Source: an uncultured Tateyamaria sp.
Lineage (GTDB): Bacteria; Pseudomonadota; Alphaproteobacteria; Rhodobacterales; Rhodobacteraceae
NCBI RefSeq assembly: GCF_947488715.1
Contig: NZ_CANLAG010000011.1
Span: forward strand, 18,243 to 82,242
DNA: 64,000 nt
Reading direction: 5' to 3'
Shown here: piece by piece, positions 9,468-18,624 of the stretch
How positions within the stretch are numbered: position 1 is the first letter of the stretch
How the letters are laid out: every line of letters begins with the position of its first letter
Translations under genes and position numbers: made by a program
Notes under the pieces: model-generated
Told to the model about the DNA's origin: nothing
What the model saw: only the letters and a program-made list of their open reading frames with translations
Database searches by the model: none

Positions 9468-9787
9468 CGCGCGTGTTCCATCGCATTCAGCGCGGGGGCT
9501 GACGCGATCATCCAGCCGGAAAACACGACGCCGTCGCGGCCCACTTCGGTGATTTGCAGCCCCGCATAGGCATTGCCGGACGGGTTGCCCGATGGGTAGC
9601 GACATTCGGTCAAGGTGATGTTCAGGCGCTCGAATTGAACGGTGCGACCGGCGGGCAATTCGATGTCGACCACTTGGCCGCTGAACTTGTCCAAGCCCCG
9701 CAACACCGCCCCTTCGGCGGTCTGGGTTTGTTGCTGCGCCATGGCGCCGCTTGCACATAGAACAAGCGCCGTGACCAGCCGTTTCAT
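9431..9787 (-). CDS. DUF2155 domain protein, exported
   Basis: 118 residues with an N-terminal signal peptide (MKRLVTALVLCASGAMAQ). The mature part matches DUF2155: GLDKFSGQVVDIELPAG, a CRYP motif, FSGWM and a terminal VWVMRC. The two cysteines could form a disulfide. Function is unknown; a periplasmic role near the cell envelope is likely from the signal and from the mlaD neighbour. Its ATG overlaps the mlaD stop (ATGA), so translation is coupled. The 3' end lies antisense to the end of aat. Confidence 0.85.
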   Translation of the reverse strand: MKRLVTALVLCASGAMAQQQTQTAEGAVLRGLDKFSGQVVDIELPAGRTVQFERLNITLTECRYPSGNPSGNAYAGLQITEVGRDGVVFSGWMIASAPALNAMEHARYDVWVMRCTTS

Positions 9788-10236
9788 TGGCTGTCGCCGC
9801 CCGATACGAACTTGAGCAACAGCGAAATCAAGCTGACTGCGCCCTGTGTGTCGGTGATTTCATCGCCAGCGCCGAAATAGAACGGGGACCCACCGGGGAC
9901 AATTTCGACAAAGTTGCCACCCAGCAGCCCTTCGGAGCTGATGATGATAGAGCTGTCGTCGGGGATTTGCGTGTCTGAGCGCACCGAGACCACGGTGTCC
10001 GCGCGGTACGTTTCGCTGTTCAGTGCGACGTCTGTGACGGTTCCGATTTTGACCCCGGCCAGACGGACATCCGTGCCAACATTCACGCCTTCGAGGCTGC
10101 GGAAACTGGCGGTCAGAGGGTATGCCGCCGACCCGCCAGAGCCGACGCCCGCCACCTGCGCGCCGTAGACACCAAAGGCAAAGGCCGCCGCAAGCACGAC
10201 GCCTCCAACGAGAACTTCGGTGGTGTTCTCAGCCAT
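9784..10236 (-). CDS. mlaD: MlaD-type outer-membrane lipid asymmetry protein
   Basis: 150-residue membrane-anchored MCE-domain protein: one N-terminal transmembrane segment (about residues 8-28), then a single MCE domain (YPLTASFRSLEGVNVGTDVRL, then SSIIISSEGLLGG). MlaD binds phospholipids and works with the MlaFEB ABC complex in retrograde transport from the outer membrane. The partner genes mlaE and mlaF are not in this window. The start codon directly abuts the NDUFA12 stop codon. Confidence 0.9.
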   Translation of the reverse strand: MAENTTEVLVGGVVLAAAFAFGVYGAQVAGVGSGGSAAYPLTASFRSLEGVNVGTDVRLAGVKIGTVTDVALNSETYRADTVVSVRSDTQIPDDSSIIISSEGLLGGNFVEIVPGGSPFYFGAGDEITDTQGAVSLISLLLKFVSGGDSQ

Positions 10237-10620
10237 TTATTCCGGCGTCCACGCTTCGTAGTCGGAGCGATCCGCGGGATCAGCGCGCCGGATCGAACCC
10301 GCTGGCGCGTAGGCCATTGCCGTTCCGGTCAGGTTCGGCTGGTGCGGTTTTTCCCAATCCTTGCGCGCCAGCGGCTTGTCCGTCGGCGGCTCGTCCCAGG
10401 TCCGGTGCAACCACCCGTGCCACTCAGGGTCAACACGGCTGGCCTCCGCCTCACCGTTGAAGATCACCCAACGCTTGCTGTCGTCTGATGTCTTGTAGAA
10501 TACGTTGCCCTGCGCATCTTCGCCGACACGCTGGCCTTTGCGCCAAGTGAACAACTGGGTGTTGAGCGTCTGCCCGTTCCACCAGGTGACTGCACGCAGC
10601 AGGGTGTTGAGAATGCCCAT
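10237..10620 (-). CDS. NADH:ubiquinone oxidoreductase NDUFA12-type accessory subunit
   Basis: 127 residues resembling NDUFA12/B17.2, an accessory subunit of respiratory complex I found in alphaproteobacteria and mitochondria. Motifs: [28 protein letters not shown] and [13 protein letters not shown]. Strong ribosome site GGAGGCG before the ATG. It is first in the operon with mlaD and the DUF2155 gene, away from the main nuo operon. Confidence 0.92.
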   Translation of the reverse strand: MGILNTLLRAVTWWNGQTLNTQLFTWRKGQRVGEDAQGNVFYKTSDDSKRWVIFNGEAEASRVDPEWHGWLHRTWDEPPTDKPLARKDWEKPHQPNLTGTAMAYAPAGSIRRADPADRSDYEAWTPE

Positions 10621-10700
10621 GTTTCGCCTCCGACGCTTTGTTCCTGTCTATGCCGTATCACGGCCGCGCCGTCCAGTGGACACGCGCGCACATCTGCGCA

Positions 10701-11063
10701 CTAGGCTGGCAACAGCGCAGTCACTTCGATCTCGATACGGAACTTGGGGTCAATCAGCCCACATTCGATCATCGTGGCCGCAGGTGGATTAGCCCCAAAT
10801 GTCTCCGAGAGGATCGGCCAGCAGGGTTCAAACTCGCGGCGATCCGGCAGCATATAGGTCACGCGCACCACGTCCTGCCAATCCGCACCAGCATTGACCA
10901 AAGCGGCATGGATTGTGGCCAGAGCGTCGCGGCACTGATCCGTGACTGTGTCGCCCTGCCCCACGGTCCCGGCGACATGAACCCAGCCACCTGCCACCAC
11001 GGCCCTGCAATAGCCGATCTTTGGTTCGAATGGGCCACCGGAATGAATGCGTTTGATCGCCAT
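10701..11063 (-). CDS. RidA family protein
   Basis: 120-residue YjgF/YER057c/UK114-fold protein. RidA members form trimers and hydrolyse reactive enamine/imine intermediates made by PLP enzymes. The sequence keeps the family body (HVAGTVGQGDTVTDQCRDAL, then IHAALVNAGADWQDVVRV and EIEVTALLP). The catalytic arginine typical of true RidA is not evident at the usual place, so it may be one of the Rid subfamilies with a different activity. GAGGAG lies before the ATG. Confidence 0.85.
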   Translation of the reverse strand: MAIKRIHSGGPFEPKIGYCRAVVAGGWVHVAGTVGQGDTVTDQCRDALATIHAALVNAGADWQDVVRVTYMLPDRREFEPCWPILSETFGANPPAATMIECGLIDPKFRIEIEVTALLPA

Positions 11064-11151
11064 GACATGTCTCCTCTTGATGCGTTGCTATAGGGTGCAG
11101 AAGTGCAGGAAACGTCAACGCGTCGCGGACAAGAAATGCGCCCAGACATGC

Positions 11152-11178
11152 AAAAGGGCGGGAAAACCCGCCCCTTTT
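11152..11178 (-). terminator. Rho-independent terminator of clpX (possibly bidirectional)
   Basis: AAAAGGGCGGG and CCCGCCCCTTTTT pair around AAAA. It lies 25 bases beyond the clpX stop codon and has T-runs in both orientations. Confidence 0.85.
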
Positions 11179-11202
11179 TCGAAGGTCTGACTGAGCGGAG
11201 GG

Positions 11203-12468
11203 TCAACCGGCCGAAGCAGGCTCTTTCTCCGCGTCGGCGTGGATCATCAAAGGAGCGGCATCCGAATTCACCGCCTCTTCGTTCACCACGACTTCGGTTA
11301 CCGACTCGAGGCCCGGCAGTTCGAACATGGTGTCGAGCAGGATGTCCTCAAGAATGGACCGCAGGCCACGCGCACCGGTTTTGCGTTCGATGGCGCGTTT
11401 GGCAATTGCGCTGAGTGCGTCCTCGGTGAAGGTCAGCGTCGTATCTTCCAACTCGAACAGACGCTGGTATTGCTTGACCAGGGCGTTCTTGGGTTGGGTC
11501 AGGATGGTGACAAGCGCGTCTTCGTCCAGATCCTCAAGCGTGGCCAGAACCGGCAGACGTCCGACAAATTCGGGGATCAGACCGAATTTCAACAAGTCTT
11601 CGGGCTCGAGATCGGTAAAGACCTCACCCACGCCGCGTTCGTCGTTGTCACGCACATCGGCGCCGAAGCCCATGGCCGACCCTTTGCCGCGCTGTGCGAT
11701 GATCTTGTCTAGGCCGGCAAAAGCACCACCGCAGATAAATAGGATGTTCGTGGTGTCCACTTGCAGGAATTCCTGCTGCGGATGCTTGCGCCCACCTTGC
11801 GGCGGGACAGAGGCAACCGTGCCTTCCATCAGTTTCAGCAAAGCTTGCTGCACACCTTCGCCCGACACATCGCGGGTGATCGACGGGTTCTCGGACTTGC
11901 GGGTGATCTTGTCGACCTCGTCGATGTAAACGATGCCGCGTTGGGCACGTTCAACGTTGTACTCGGACGACTGCAGCAGTTTGAGGATGATGTTCTCGAC
12001 ATCTTCGCCCACATAGCCTGCTTCGGTCAGCGTGGTCGCATCGGCCATGGTGAAAGGCACATCGAGAATACGTGCCAGCGTCTGGGCCAGCAGCGTCTTG
12101 CCGCAGCCGGTGGGGCCGATCAGCAGGATGTTGGATTTCGCCAGTTCTATATCCCCGCCTTTCTGGGCGTGGTTGAGGCGTTTGTAGTGGTTGTGGACAG
12201 CGACAGACAGGACACGCTTAGCCATCGCCTGACCAATCACGTAGTCGTCCAGCACGCCACAGATGTCTTTTGGCGTCGGCACACCGTCGGTCGACTTCAG
12301 GCCCGACGCCTTTGTCTCTTCGCGGATGATGTCCATGCACAGTTCGACGCATTCATCACAGATGAACACTGTTGGACCGGCAATCAGCTTGCGCACCTCA
12401 TGCTGGCTCTTGCCGCAAAAGCTGCAATACAGCGTGTTTTTGCTGTCCCCGCCTGAATTCGTGGCCAT
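11203..12468 (-). CDS. clpX: ATP-dependent Clp protease ATP-binding subunit ClpX
   Basis: AAA+ unfoldase of 421 residues that recognises tagged substrates and feeds them to ClpP. It has the N-terminal zinc-binding domain with CSFCGKS and CDECVELC, Walker A GPTGCGKT near residue 118, the GYVGEDVE pore-loop region and Walker [10 protein letters not shown]. The IGF-type loop for docking on ClpP is expected but here reads [15 protein letters not shown] around residue 270. It is downstream of clpP on the same strand with a gap of about 160 bases. Confidence 0.97.
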   Translation of the reverse strand: MATNSGGDSKNTLYCSFCGKSQHEVRKLIAGPTVFICDECVELCMDIIREETKASGLKSTDGVPTPKDICGVLDDYVIGQAMAKRVLSVAVHNHYKRLNHAQKGGDIELAKSNILLIGPTGCGKTLLAQTLARILDVPFTMADATTLTEAGYVGEDVENIILKLLQSSEYNVERAQRGIVYIDEVDKITRKSENPSITRDVSGEGVQQALLKLMEGTVASVPPQGGRKHPQQEFLQVDTTNILFICGGAFAGLDKIIAQRGKGSAMGFGADVRDNDERGVGEVFTDLEPEDLLKFGLIPEFVGRLPVLATLEDLDEDALVTILTQPKNALVKQYQRLFELEDTTLTFTEDALSAIAKRAIERKTGARGLRSILEDILLDTMFELPGLESVTEVVVNEEAVNSDAAPLMIHADAEKEPASAG

Positions 12469-12631
12469 GTCGCGTCCTTCCCGGCTTAATGCCGCCGTTT
12501 CTCAGGTGCCGGATGCCCCGGCCTACCCCGCGTTCCCGTCCAGCTTAGGACAGGGCCGCGGGGTCCACAATCGTCTTTTTAGCCGACCCTTAGGTCAAAT
12601 CGCGCAAGCGTGAAAACCGGCGCAATTTTGA

Positions 12632-13273
12632 TCAACTGCTCTCGTCATCGCCTTTGGCGCGGTTCTCGACGATCTCGTCGAGATGACCCCATTCCTTGGC
12701 TTCTTCGGGGGTCATCCACGTGTCACGATCCAGCGCACTTTGCACGGTTTCATAGTCCTGACCGGCGTGTTTGACATACAGCTGGTAGATCCGCTCGCGG
12801 GTGCGTTCGATGTGACGCGCCGAGATCAGCATATCAGCGGCCATCCCCTGTGCCCCACCGGACGGCTGGTGCACCATCACTTCGGAGTTGGGCAGCGCAA
12901 AACGCATCCCCGGCTCGCCACCAATCGCGATGACAGAGCCCATGGACGCGGCCATCCCGCAGATCAGCGTGGACACCTTGGGTTTGATGTACTGCATCGT
13001 GTCGTAGATCGAGAAGCCCGCTGTCACTTCGCCACCGGGCGAGTTGACGTACATGCTGATTTCCTTGGACGGGTTTTCCGCCTCGAGGTGCAGCAGCTGT
13101 GCCACGACAAGGTGGCTCATCCCGCTGTGGATCGGGCCGTTGATAAAGATAATCCGCTCTTTCAGCAGGCGCGAAAAGATATCATAGGCCCGTTCGCCGC
13201 GACTGGTCTGTTCAACGACCATCGGCACAAGGTTGTTGGTGAAATCGGTATATTGATCGATGGGATCGCGCAT
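12632..13273 (-). CDS. clpP: ATP-dependent Clp protease proteolytic subunit ClpP
   Basis: Serine peptidase of 213 residues that forms the double-heptamer chamber used by ClpX and ClpA. The catalytic serine is in GMAASMGS (about residue 110) and the histidine in MVHQPSGG (about residue 135). The frame extends upstream to 13306, but the ATG at 13273 has an AGGACACC ribosome site and gives the usual [15 protein letters not shown] start. clpP and clpX are adjacent as in most bacteria. Confidence 0.96.
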   Translation of the reverse strand: MRDPIDQYTDFTNNLVPMVVEQTSRGERAYDIFSRLLKERIIFINGPIHSGMSHLVVAQLLHLEAENPSKEISMYVNSPGGEVTAGFSIYDTMQYIKPKVSTLICGMAASMGSVIAIGGEPGMRFALPNSEVMVHQPSGGAQGMAADMLISARHIERTRERIYQLYVKHAGQDYETVQSALDRDTWMTPEEAKEWGHLDEIVENRAKGDDESS

Positions 13274-13405
13274 GGTGTCCTGCCTCGTCACACTTTGCGA
13301 GACCATACCCGCAAAGAAGTTACTTGAGTCTTAGTATCGCCGTTTGGGACCTGCAAGAGCACCTGATCGCTTGAAGCGTCTATTCCGCCCGCTAGCTGGG
13401 GCGAC

Positions 13406-14614
13406 ATGACAGAAGCACTTGAACGATTTTCACCAACCCGCACGGCCGGTCTTGAGCGGCTGCAAGCCTTTGTCCCGCGGGCCGGGTCGAAATACGCCGC
13501 GCGTCGCAACTTCGATCTTGGCCGGGATGGCCACCGGGGAGTGTCGACCCTGTCGCCCTATCTGCGCGCGCGCCTTGTTACGGAAGCCGAGGTGCTGCGC
13601 GCCGTTCTGAACCGCCACAGCGCGAACACGGCGGAAAAATTCATCCAGGAAGTGTACTGGCGCACCTATTGGAAAGGGTGGCTGGAGATGCGGCCCGGCG
13701 TGTGGCGTCAGTACCAATCCGAGGTTACCTCTGCCTTGAACGCTGTCCAGACGCAGTCCGGCTTGCGCCAAAACTGGGAGGCTGCGTGTCGCGGTGAGAC
13801 GGAGATCGAATGCTTTAACACATGGGCACAAGAGCTTGTTCAAACGGGATATCTCCACAACCACGCGCGGATGTGGTTTGCTTCCATTTGGGTGTTTACG
13901 CTGAAATTGCCCTGGGCCTTGGGGGCGGATTTTTTCCTGAGGCACTTGCTGGACGGTGATCCAGCATCAAACACGCTTGGCTGGCGTTGGGTCGCGGGCA
14001 TTCAGACCGTGGGCAAGACCTATCTGGCGCGCCCGTCCAACATCGAACGCTATACCGAAGGGCGTTTTGCCAACATCACCGGCCTCGCGCCCGAGGCACA
14101 ACCCTTGTCGCCACCGCCGACGGTTGAACGTATGGCAATTCCCGCAATGCGGGCTTTTGACAAGAAGTTGCGCACCGGTCTGATTGTTCACGAGGAGGAC
14201 CTGGGCATTGGTCATCTGTTGGATCAGGGCATAGAGCCTGTTGCGACGGCCTGTATCGGGACAAGAGACAGGTTATCGCCGCTTGCGGTTGCGCCCCATG
14301 TCCCTGCGTTTAACAAACTTGCGATTGAAGACACGGTGCAACGGTTTGCCCCACGTCTGGGCGACATCGCAGACCAGCCTGCGACACCTGAGGATTTGAT
14401 GGCGTGGGCCAGCGAATACCAACTGGAGCAGATCGTGACGATGTACGCGCCTGTTGGTCCCACGGCAGATGTTCTGGCCGCTCTGTCTACCGGCGACGCG
14501 CCGCCATTGGTTCAGGTGCGTAGACCATTCGATACCAAGGCGTGGCCCCACGCAACGCATGGCTTTTTTCGGTTTAAGGCGCAGATTCCCAAACTGCTGG
14601 AGCAGATTGGGTGA
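13406..14614 (+). CDS. FAD-binding photolyase/cryptochrome-like protein lacking the antenna domain
   Basis: 402 residues matching the C-terminal FAD-binding helical half of photolyases and cryptochromes: STLSPYLRARLVTEAEVL, FIQEVYWRTYWKGWLE, then the hallmark NTLGWRWVAGIQTVGKTYLARPSNIERYT. The N-terminal alpha/beta antenna domain (about 130-200 residues) that normally precedes it is absent. Instead about 130 residues follow that resemble part of an alpha/beta fold. Known relatives occur in marine bacteria as FAD-binding domain proteins. Whether it repairs DNA or acts as a light sensor is open. Monocistronic, divergent from clpP. Confidence 0.85.
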   Translation: MTEALERFSPTRTAGLERLQAFVPRAGSKYAARRNFDLGRDGHRGVSTLSPYLRARLVTEAEVLRAVLNRHSANTAEKFIQEVYWRTYWKGWLEMRPGVWRQYQSEVTSALNAVQTQSGLRQNWEAACRGETEIECFNTWAQELVQTGYLHNHARMWFASIWVFTLKLPWALGADFFLRHLLDGDPASNTLGWRWVAGIQTVGKTYLARPSNIERYTEGRFANITGLAPEAQPLSPPPTVERMAIPAMRAFDKKLRTGLIVHEEDLGIGHLLDQGIEPVATACIGTRDRLSPLAVAPHVPAFNKLAIEDTVQRFAPRLGDIADQPATPEDLMAWASEYQLEQIVTMYAPVGPTADVLAALSTGDAPPLVQVRRPFDTKAWPHATHGFFRFKAQIPKLLEQIG

Positions 14615-14977
14615 ATTGGGCTATTTTGGTTTTTCTACAAACACTTAAATCACACATCTAACAAACGACTCAAAGTCAACGCCGGATGATCCGGTAAATT
14701 GGAAATTGCATTTGAGTGACCACGCAGTTCTCAGTGAGATGTGCGCCGTAATCAAATGATTTAATGAAATACTTGTAGATATCCACAGGCATGGCGCCTT
14801 AGAAAATGGCAGTCCATTTGCGCGCAAGTCAAGCTGTGAAAAGAAAGCCTCGGTCGCGCATCCACCTGCACGGATACACTTGATCAAAATGAGCAACGGT
14901 TTGTACAAGTCTGAAGGGCGTCTACGACGCCTGCACCTGTCCACGTCGAGGGGCACCAACCAAAGGATGTCCGCACC
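14615..14977 (+). other. Intergenic region upstream of malonyl-CoA synthase
   Basis: About 360 bases with visibly lower GC than the flanking genes. No open frame with coding character, no tRNA and no clear terminator was recognised. A short inverted repeat CCGGATGATCCGG is present near 14691. It probably holds the matB promoter. Confidence 0.4.
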
Positions 14978-16471
14978 GTGACAAACCATCTTTTTGATCA
15001 CCTCATTGCGCCACATGCGGGCAACCCGGCGCCGTTTTTGGTTCAGGACGGCCAGTCGGATGTGACATACGCCGCTTTTGTAGAACGCACCGCGCAAATG
15101 GCGCACCGCCTGCGTCAGAGTGGGCTCGGGGTTGGTGACCGGGTTGTGGTGCAAGCCGCCAAGTCCATCGAGATGGTCATTCTGTACGCCGCCACTATTC
15201 AGGCAGGCGGGGTCTTTTTGCCGTTGAACACTGCCTACACCCGCGACGAGGTCTCTTACTTTGTCAACGATGCAACACCTGCCCTGATCGTGTGCGATGG
15301 CGCGGACCTGGCGCAGATGCGCGAGATTGCGGCAGAGGCACAGGTGCTGACACTGAACGCGGACGGATCAGGGACGCTGACGGATGGTCTGGATGATATG
15401 CCCGTGCAGTTTGACACCGTGCCGCGTGGGCCGGACGATCTCGCCGCGCTGCTTTATACCTCTGGAACAACGGGGCGGTCCAAGGGGGCAATGCTGAGCC
15501 ACGACAATCTGTTGTCGAACACACTGGCACTGACCGACCTCTGGCAGATCACCAAGCAGGACCGCTTGATCCACGCGCTGCCGATCTTTCACACCCATGG
15601 GCTGTTTGTGGCGCTGAACACCAGTTTGCAGGTAGGTGCGACTGTGCATTTCATGCCCGGCTTCAATATCGATGCCGTGATAGACGCTTTGCCCATTGGC
15701 ACGATGATGATGGGCGTGCCGACGTTCTACACCCGCTTGCTGTCCGATGACCGACTGACTGCTGATCTGGTGGCGGGTATGCGTCTCTTTGTGTCCGGCA
15801 GTGCACCATTGTTGGCAGAGACGCATGCCGCGTTCACAGAACGGACAGGACACCACATTCTCGAACGCTACGGCATGACCGAAACCAATATGAACACCTC
15901 GAACCCCTATGAGGGCGCACGTTTGCCAGGGACCGTGGGGCACCCCCTGCCCGGCGTTGAGGTACGCCTGACGGACGCGAACGGCGCAGAGGTGCCACAA
16001 GGCGACGTGGGCATGATCGAAATCCGCGGCCCCAATGTGTTCCAAGGCTATTGGCAAATGCCGGAAAAGACCGCGGAAGAGCTGCGCGACAACGGGTTTT
16101 TCATCACCGGCGACTTGGGCCAGGTCGATGATCAGGGGTTTTTGTCCATTGTCGGCCGCCAAAAGGATCTGATCATCACGGGTGGCTACAACGTCTATCC
16201 CAAGGAAATCGAGGACGTGCTGAACGATATTCCGGGTGTGGACGAAAGCGCAGTTGTCGGAGTGCCGGACGCTGATTTTGGCGAAGCGATCATTGCGGTT
16301 GTGGTGCCGGAAATGGGCGCATCGGTTGATGAGGACGCGCTGCGATCCGTGGTCGCGGACAAGCTGGCGCGTTTCAAACATCCCCGGCGCTATGAGGTGA
16401 TGCAGGACCTGCCGCGCAACACGATGGGCAAGGTTCAGAAAAACATCCTGCGACAGCAGTTTGACGTTTGA
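14978..16471 (+). CDS. matB: Malonyl-CoA synthase (AMP-forming acyl-CoA ligase)
   Basis: 497-residue ANL-superfamily enzyme that activates malonate (or methylmalonate) to the CoA ester with ATP. The AMP-binding P-loop YTSGTTGRSKGAMLSH is near residue 160. Other motifs: PIFHTHGLFVALNTSL, YGMTETNMNTSNPYEG, the hinge FLSIVGRQKDLIITGGYNVYPKEIE, and the catalytic lysine in RNTMGKVQK. The MTETNM motif supports malonyl-CoA synthase over fatty-acid ligases. The start is GTG after AAAGGA. The usual partner, malonyl-CoA decarboxylase, is not adjacent. Confidence 0.88.
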   Translation: MTNHLFDHLIAPHAGNPAPFLVQDGQSDVTYAAFVERTAQMAHRLRQSGLGVGDRVVVQAAKSIEMVILYAATIQAGGVFLPLNTAYTRDEVSYFVNDATPALIVCDGADLAQMREIAAEAQVLTLNADGSGTLTDGLDDMPVQFDTVPRGPDDLAALLYTSGTTGRSKGAMLSHDNLLSNTLALTDLWQITKQDRLIHALPIFHTHGLFVALNTSLQVGATVHFMPGFNIDAVIDALPIGTMMMGVPTFYTRLLSDDRLTADLVAGMRLFVSGSAPLLAETHAAFTERTGHHILERYGMTETNMNTSNPYEGARLPGTVGHPLPGVEVRLTDANGAEVPQGDVGMIEIRGPNVFQGYWQMPEKTAEELRDNGFFITGDLGQVDDQGFLSIVGRQKDLIITGGYNVYPKEIEDVLNDIPGVDESAVVGVPDADFGEAIIAVVVPEMGASVDEDALRSVVADKLARFKHPRRYEVMQDLPRNTMGKVQKNILRQQFDV

Positions 16472-16495
16472 GCCCAAGAGCGGCCTCGGCGCACC

Positions 16496-18010
16496 CTACT
16501 TGGTGAACGAGCGTTTGATCACAATCTCGGTGTTGTCCGGCTTTGGTGAGACAAGCAGCAAGCCGACCACGATCAGTGCCACGGCGATCCAGGCGGTGGA
16601 CGACAGGGTTTCACCCAGCAGCAACATCCCCCAACCGATGCCCGCCATGGTCATCGCATAGGCGCTTTGGCTGGCGAACACAGGCCCAGCAAGGTCGACC
16701 AGTTTGAAGCTGGTGATCATCGTAAAGGCGATGACCACGCACAGGATCAACGATATCCACTCAGCGCGCCCAAAGGTGTCAGAGAAGAAAAGGCTGCCTT
16801 CGACCAGGATCGCAGAAGGTGCCAGAATGAACGATGACATCAGCATCATCACCCCGATCGCGGGGAGAAAATCGAGATCGGCAGGTTTCTTGGCTGCGAC
16901 AAAAACCCATTCGATTGCATAGAGTGTGGGCAGGCTGAGAGACAGAACAAGCCACCACCACCCGGACCCCGCGCCCGACAAATCCAACTTGTCGAACAGC
17001 ACAACAAACACACCGACAAGGCCAAATGTCAGGCCAATCAACCGTTGCGGCGTCGCCTTTTCCAACCGCGTGACGGAGGCGAAGACAAAGACGATAAACC
17101 CTTGAAAAGTAGCGACAAGTGCCAGCAGAGTAGCCTCAATCTGGCCTGCGAGGAACAGCAACACAACGCGCTGTAGAATGGCGGCAATGACCGTCCAGAT
17201 GGCCAGAAATCCGATGTATTTCAGCTTGAACGTCTTGAATTGCCCACGCGCGGCGGCGATGGAAATATAGCTGGCCGCAAGAAACAGGTTCACCCAAGTG
17301 GCCAAGGCCAACGGTGTCGCACCTGCATTGGCCGCCAAACGTGAAATGGCTGGTGTTGACCCCCATAGGATACCCACCGTGATCACCAGAATGATGCCCT
17401 GCAAGGCGTGGATCATTTTGCGCAGACGCAGCTCGCGTTGATAAATTTCGCCGGCCATGCCCGTGAATACAGCCGCCAACTGGCCCAGCGCGTCCTTGTG
17501 TTCCCGCAGGTCGTCAATCTGCAGGCTTTCCGGTTTGAACTGGCCGGTTTCGACGATCTCCGCTGCCGCCGTCAGACGTTCGACGCGGACCAGATATTCC
17601 TTTTCCTGATCGCGGAACTCTTTCTTGGTCAAGGATGCCGTCAACCGAGCGCGCAGCAAGACCGGGTCGAAATCCTTGGGCAGAAAATCCTCGGCCCCCA
17701 TCTCGATAGCTTGCACCACGCTGTCACGCTCTTCTTCTAGGGACGAGACGACAACCACGGGGATGTCGCGCAATTGCGGATCATCCTTCATGGCGCGCAA
17801 CACGTCGAACCCGTCGACACCGGGCATGACGATGTCCAACAGCACAACGTCATAGTCCTTGGCGGCCAGCGCTTCTAGTCCCTCTGCCCCCCCTTCCGCC
17901 AGATCCGCATCATAGCCCAAGCGGCGCACCGCAGAGCGCAGTTTTTTGCGGCTGATCAGACTGTCGTCGACGATCAGGACGTTTGCAGAGTTTTCAATTG
18001 GCGTGGACAT
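16496..18010 (-). CDS. Response-regulator receiver domain fused to a DMT/EamA transporter
   Basis: 504-residue fusion. Residues 10-125 form a complete CheY-like receiver: acidic pair in VDDS, phosphoacceptor Asp59 in VVLLDIVMP, Ser90 and Lys112 in FLPKDF. Residues about 130-200 are a charged helical linker. Residues about 203-495 have roughly ten hydrophobic segments and the two-repeat organisation of EamA/DMT drug-metabolite exporters, starting GILWGSTPAISRLAANAG. A receiver fused to a transporter is unusual, and it suggests transport gated by phosphorylation. The receiver resembles that of the cyclase at 18625. It lies 39 bases downstream of the Hpt gene on the same strand, so they are probably co-transcribed. 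The transported substrate is unknown. Confidence 0.88.
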   Translation of the reverse strand: MSTPIENSANVLIVDDSLISRKKLRSAVRRLGYDADLAEGGAEGLEALAAKDYDVVLLDIVMPGVDGFDVLRAMKDDPQLRDIPVVVVSSLEEERDSVVQAIEMGAEDFLPKDFDPVLLRARLTASLTKKEFRDQEKEYLVRVERLTAAAEIVETGQFKPESLQIDDLREHKDALGQLAAVFTGMAGEIYQRELRLRKMIHALQGIILVITVGILWGSTPAISRLAANAGATPLALATWVNLFLAASYISIAAARGQFKTFKLKYIGFLAIWTVIAAILQRVVLLFLAGQIEATLLALVATFQGFIVFVFASVTRLEKATPQRLIGLTFGLVGVFVVLFDKLDLSGAGSGWWWLVLSLSLPTLYAIEWVFVAAKKPADLDFLPAIGVMMLMSSFILAPSAILVEGSLFFSDTFGRAEWISLILCVVIAFTMITSFKLVDLAGPVFASQSAYAMTMAGIGWGMLLLGETLSSTAWIAVALIVVGLLLVSPKPDNTEIVIKRSFTK

Positions 18011-18049
18011 TTATGGGTTGGTTGTCACAAAAGGCTGGAAAAAATCGGT

Positions 18050-18400
18050 TCAAATAGTGGCGGGGTCAATCTCGGCCAATGCGGCCGTGTCGGCCGTCGA
18101 CTGCTGTGCAATCTGGTCGACCAAAGCGCCGCTTGTGTCTGTGTCGCCTGCTTTGCACTGCGCCTCGAGCGTTTTGCTGAGGTCCGACAAATCGAGCGCG
18201 CCCAAGTCTTTGGCGTTGGATTTTAATGTATGTGCTGCAATCCGCACCTTGTCCCAATCATGCGCTGTGACACCTGCCTGCATATCGGCAACGAGTGTGG
18301 GTGCAATTTCGAGAAAGTCCTCGATAAATTCTGCCAGATCTTCGGGATCGCCCCCCACCAGATCCAACAGTTTCTTGAGCGCGTTTTGATCAATGGCCAT
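18050..18400 (-). CDS. Histidine phosphotransfer (Hpt) protein
   Basis: A 116-residue single-domain Hpt protein. The phosphorylatable histidine is His57 in IAAHTLKSNAKDLGA, in the expected four-helix context (LDLVGGDPEDLAEFIEDFLEIAP upstream is typical). The frame stays open to a GTG at 18475, but the ATG at 18400 gives a clean Hpt domain; the ribosome site is weak, so the start is uncertain. The nearby hybrid kinase (19680-22427) ends in two receivers and lacks an Hpt domain, so this protein is the natural relay between the kinase and the receiver outputs. Confidence 0.85.
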   Translation of the reverse strand: MAIDQNALKKLLDLVGGDPEDLAEFIEDFLEIAPTLVADMQAGVTAHDWDKVRIAAHTLKSNAKDLGALDLSDLSKTLEAQCKAGDTDTSGALVDQIAQQSTADTAALAEIDPATI

Positions 18401-18552
18401 CGGGGGGATGTACTCCAGATTATGTGTCGACCCCAAAGGAGCAGTTTGGACCATGCTGACCCTATTCCAGAGCACGTTTCAAGTGTCTTGGTCATCGCCC
18501 GCCCTGTTGGCGACGACCGGTGCAGACCCTGCGATACAGCGGAATGCGTGTC

Positions 18553-18570
18553 ATCATTCAATTGAAGGAT
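18553..18570 (+). promoter_or_regulatory. 18-bp near-palindromic operator candidate (copy 1)
   Basis: ATCATTCAATTGAAGGAT differs at one position from the perfect palindrome at 22469-22486. It lies between the divergent Hpt and cyclase genes, 7 bases upstream of a TTGACA at 18577-18582 that could be the -35 element of the cyclase gene, which would suit an activator. The binding protein is unknown. Confidence 0.55.
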
Positions 18571-18624
18571 AGAAGTTTGACACACATGATGATTTGTCAG
18601 ATTTTCAACTCATTCCATTAGATA

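Noticed and set aside
15368..16477. Minus-strand frame opposite matB
   Set aside because: Antisense shadow of the malonyl-CoA synthase gene.
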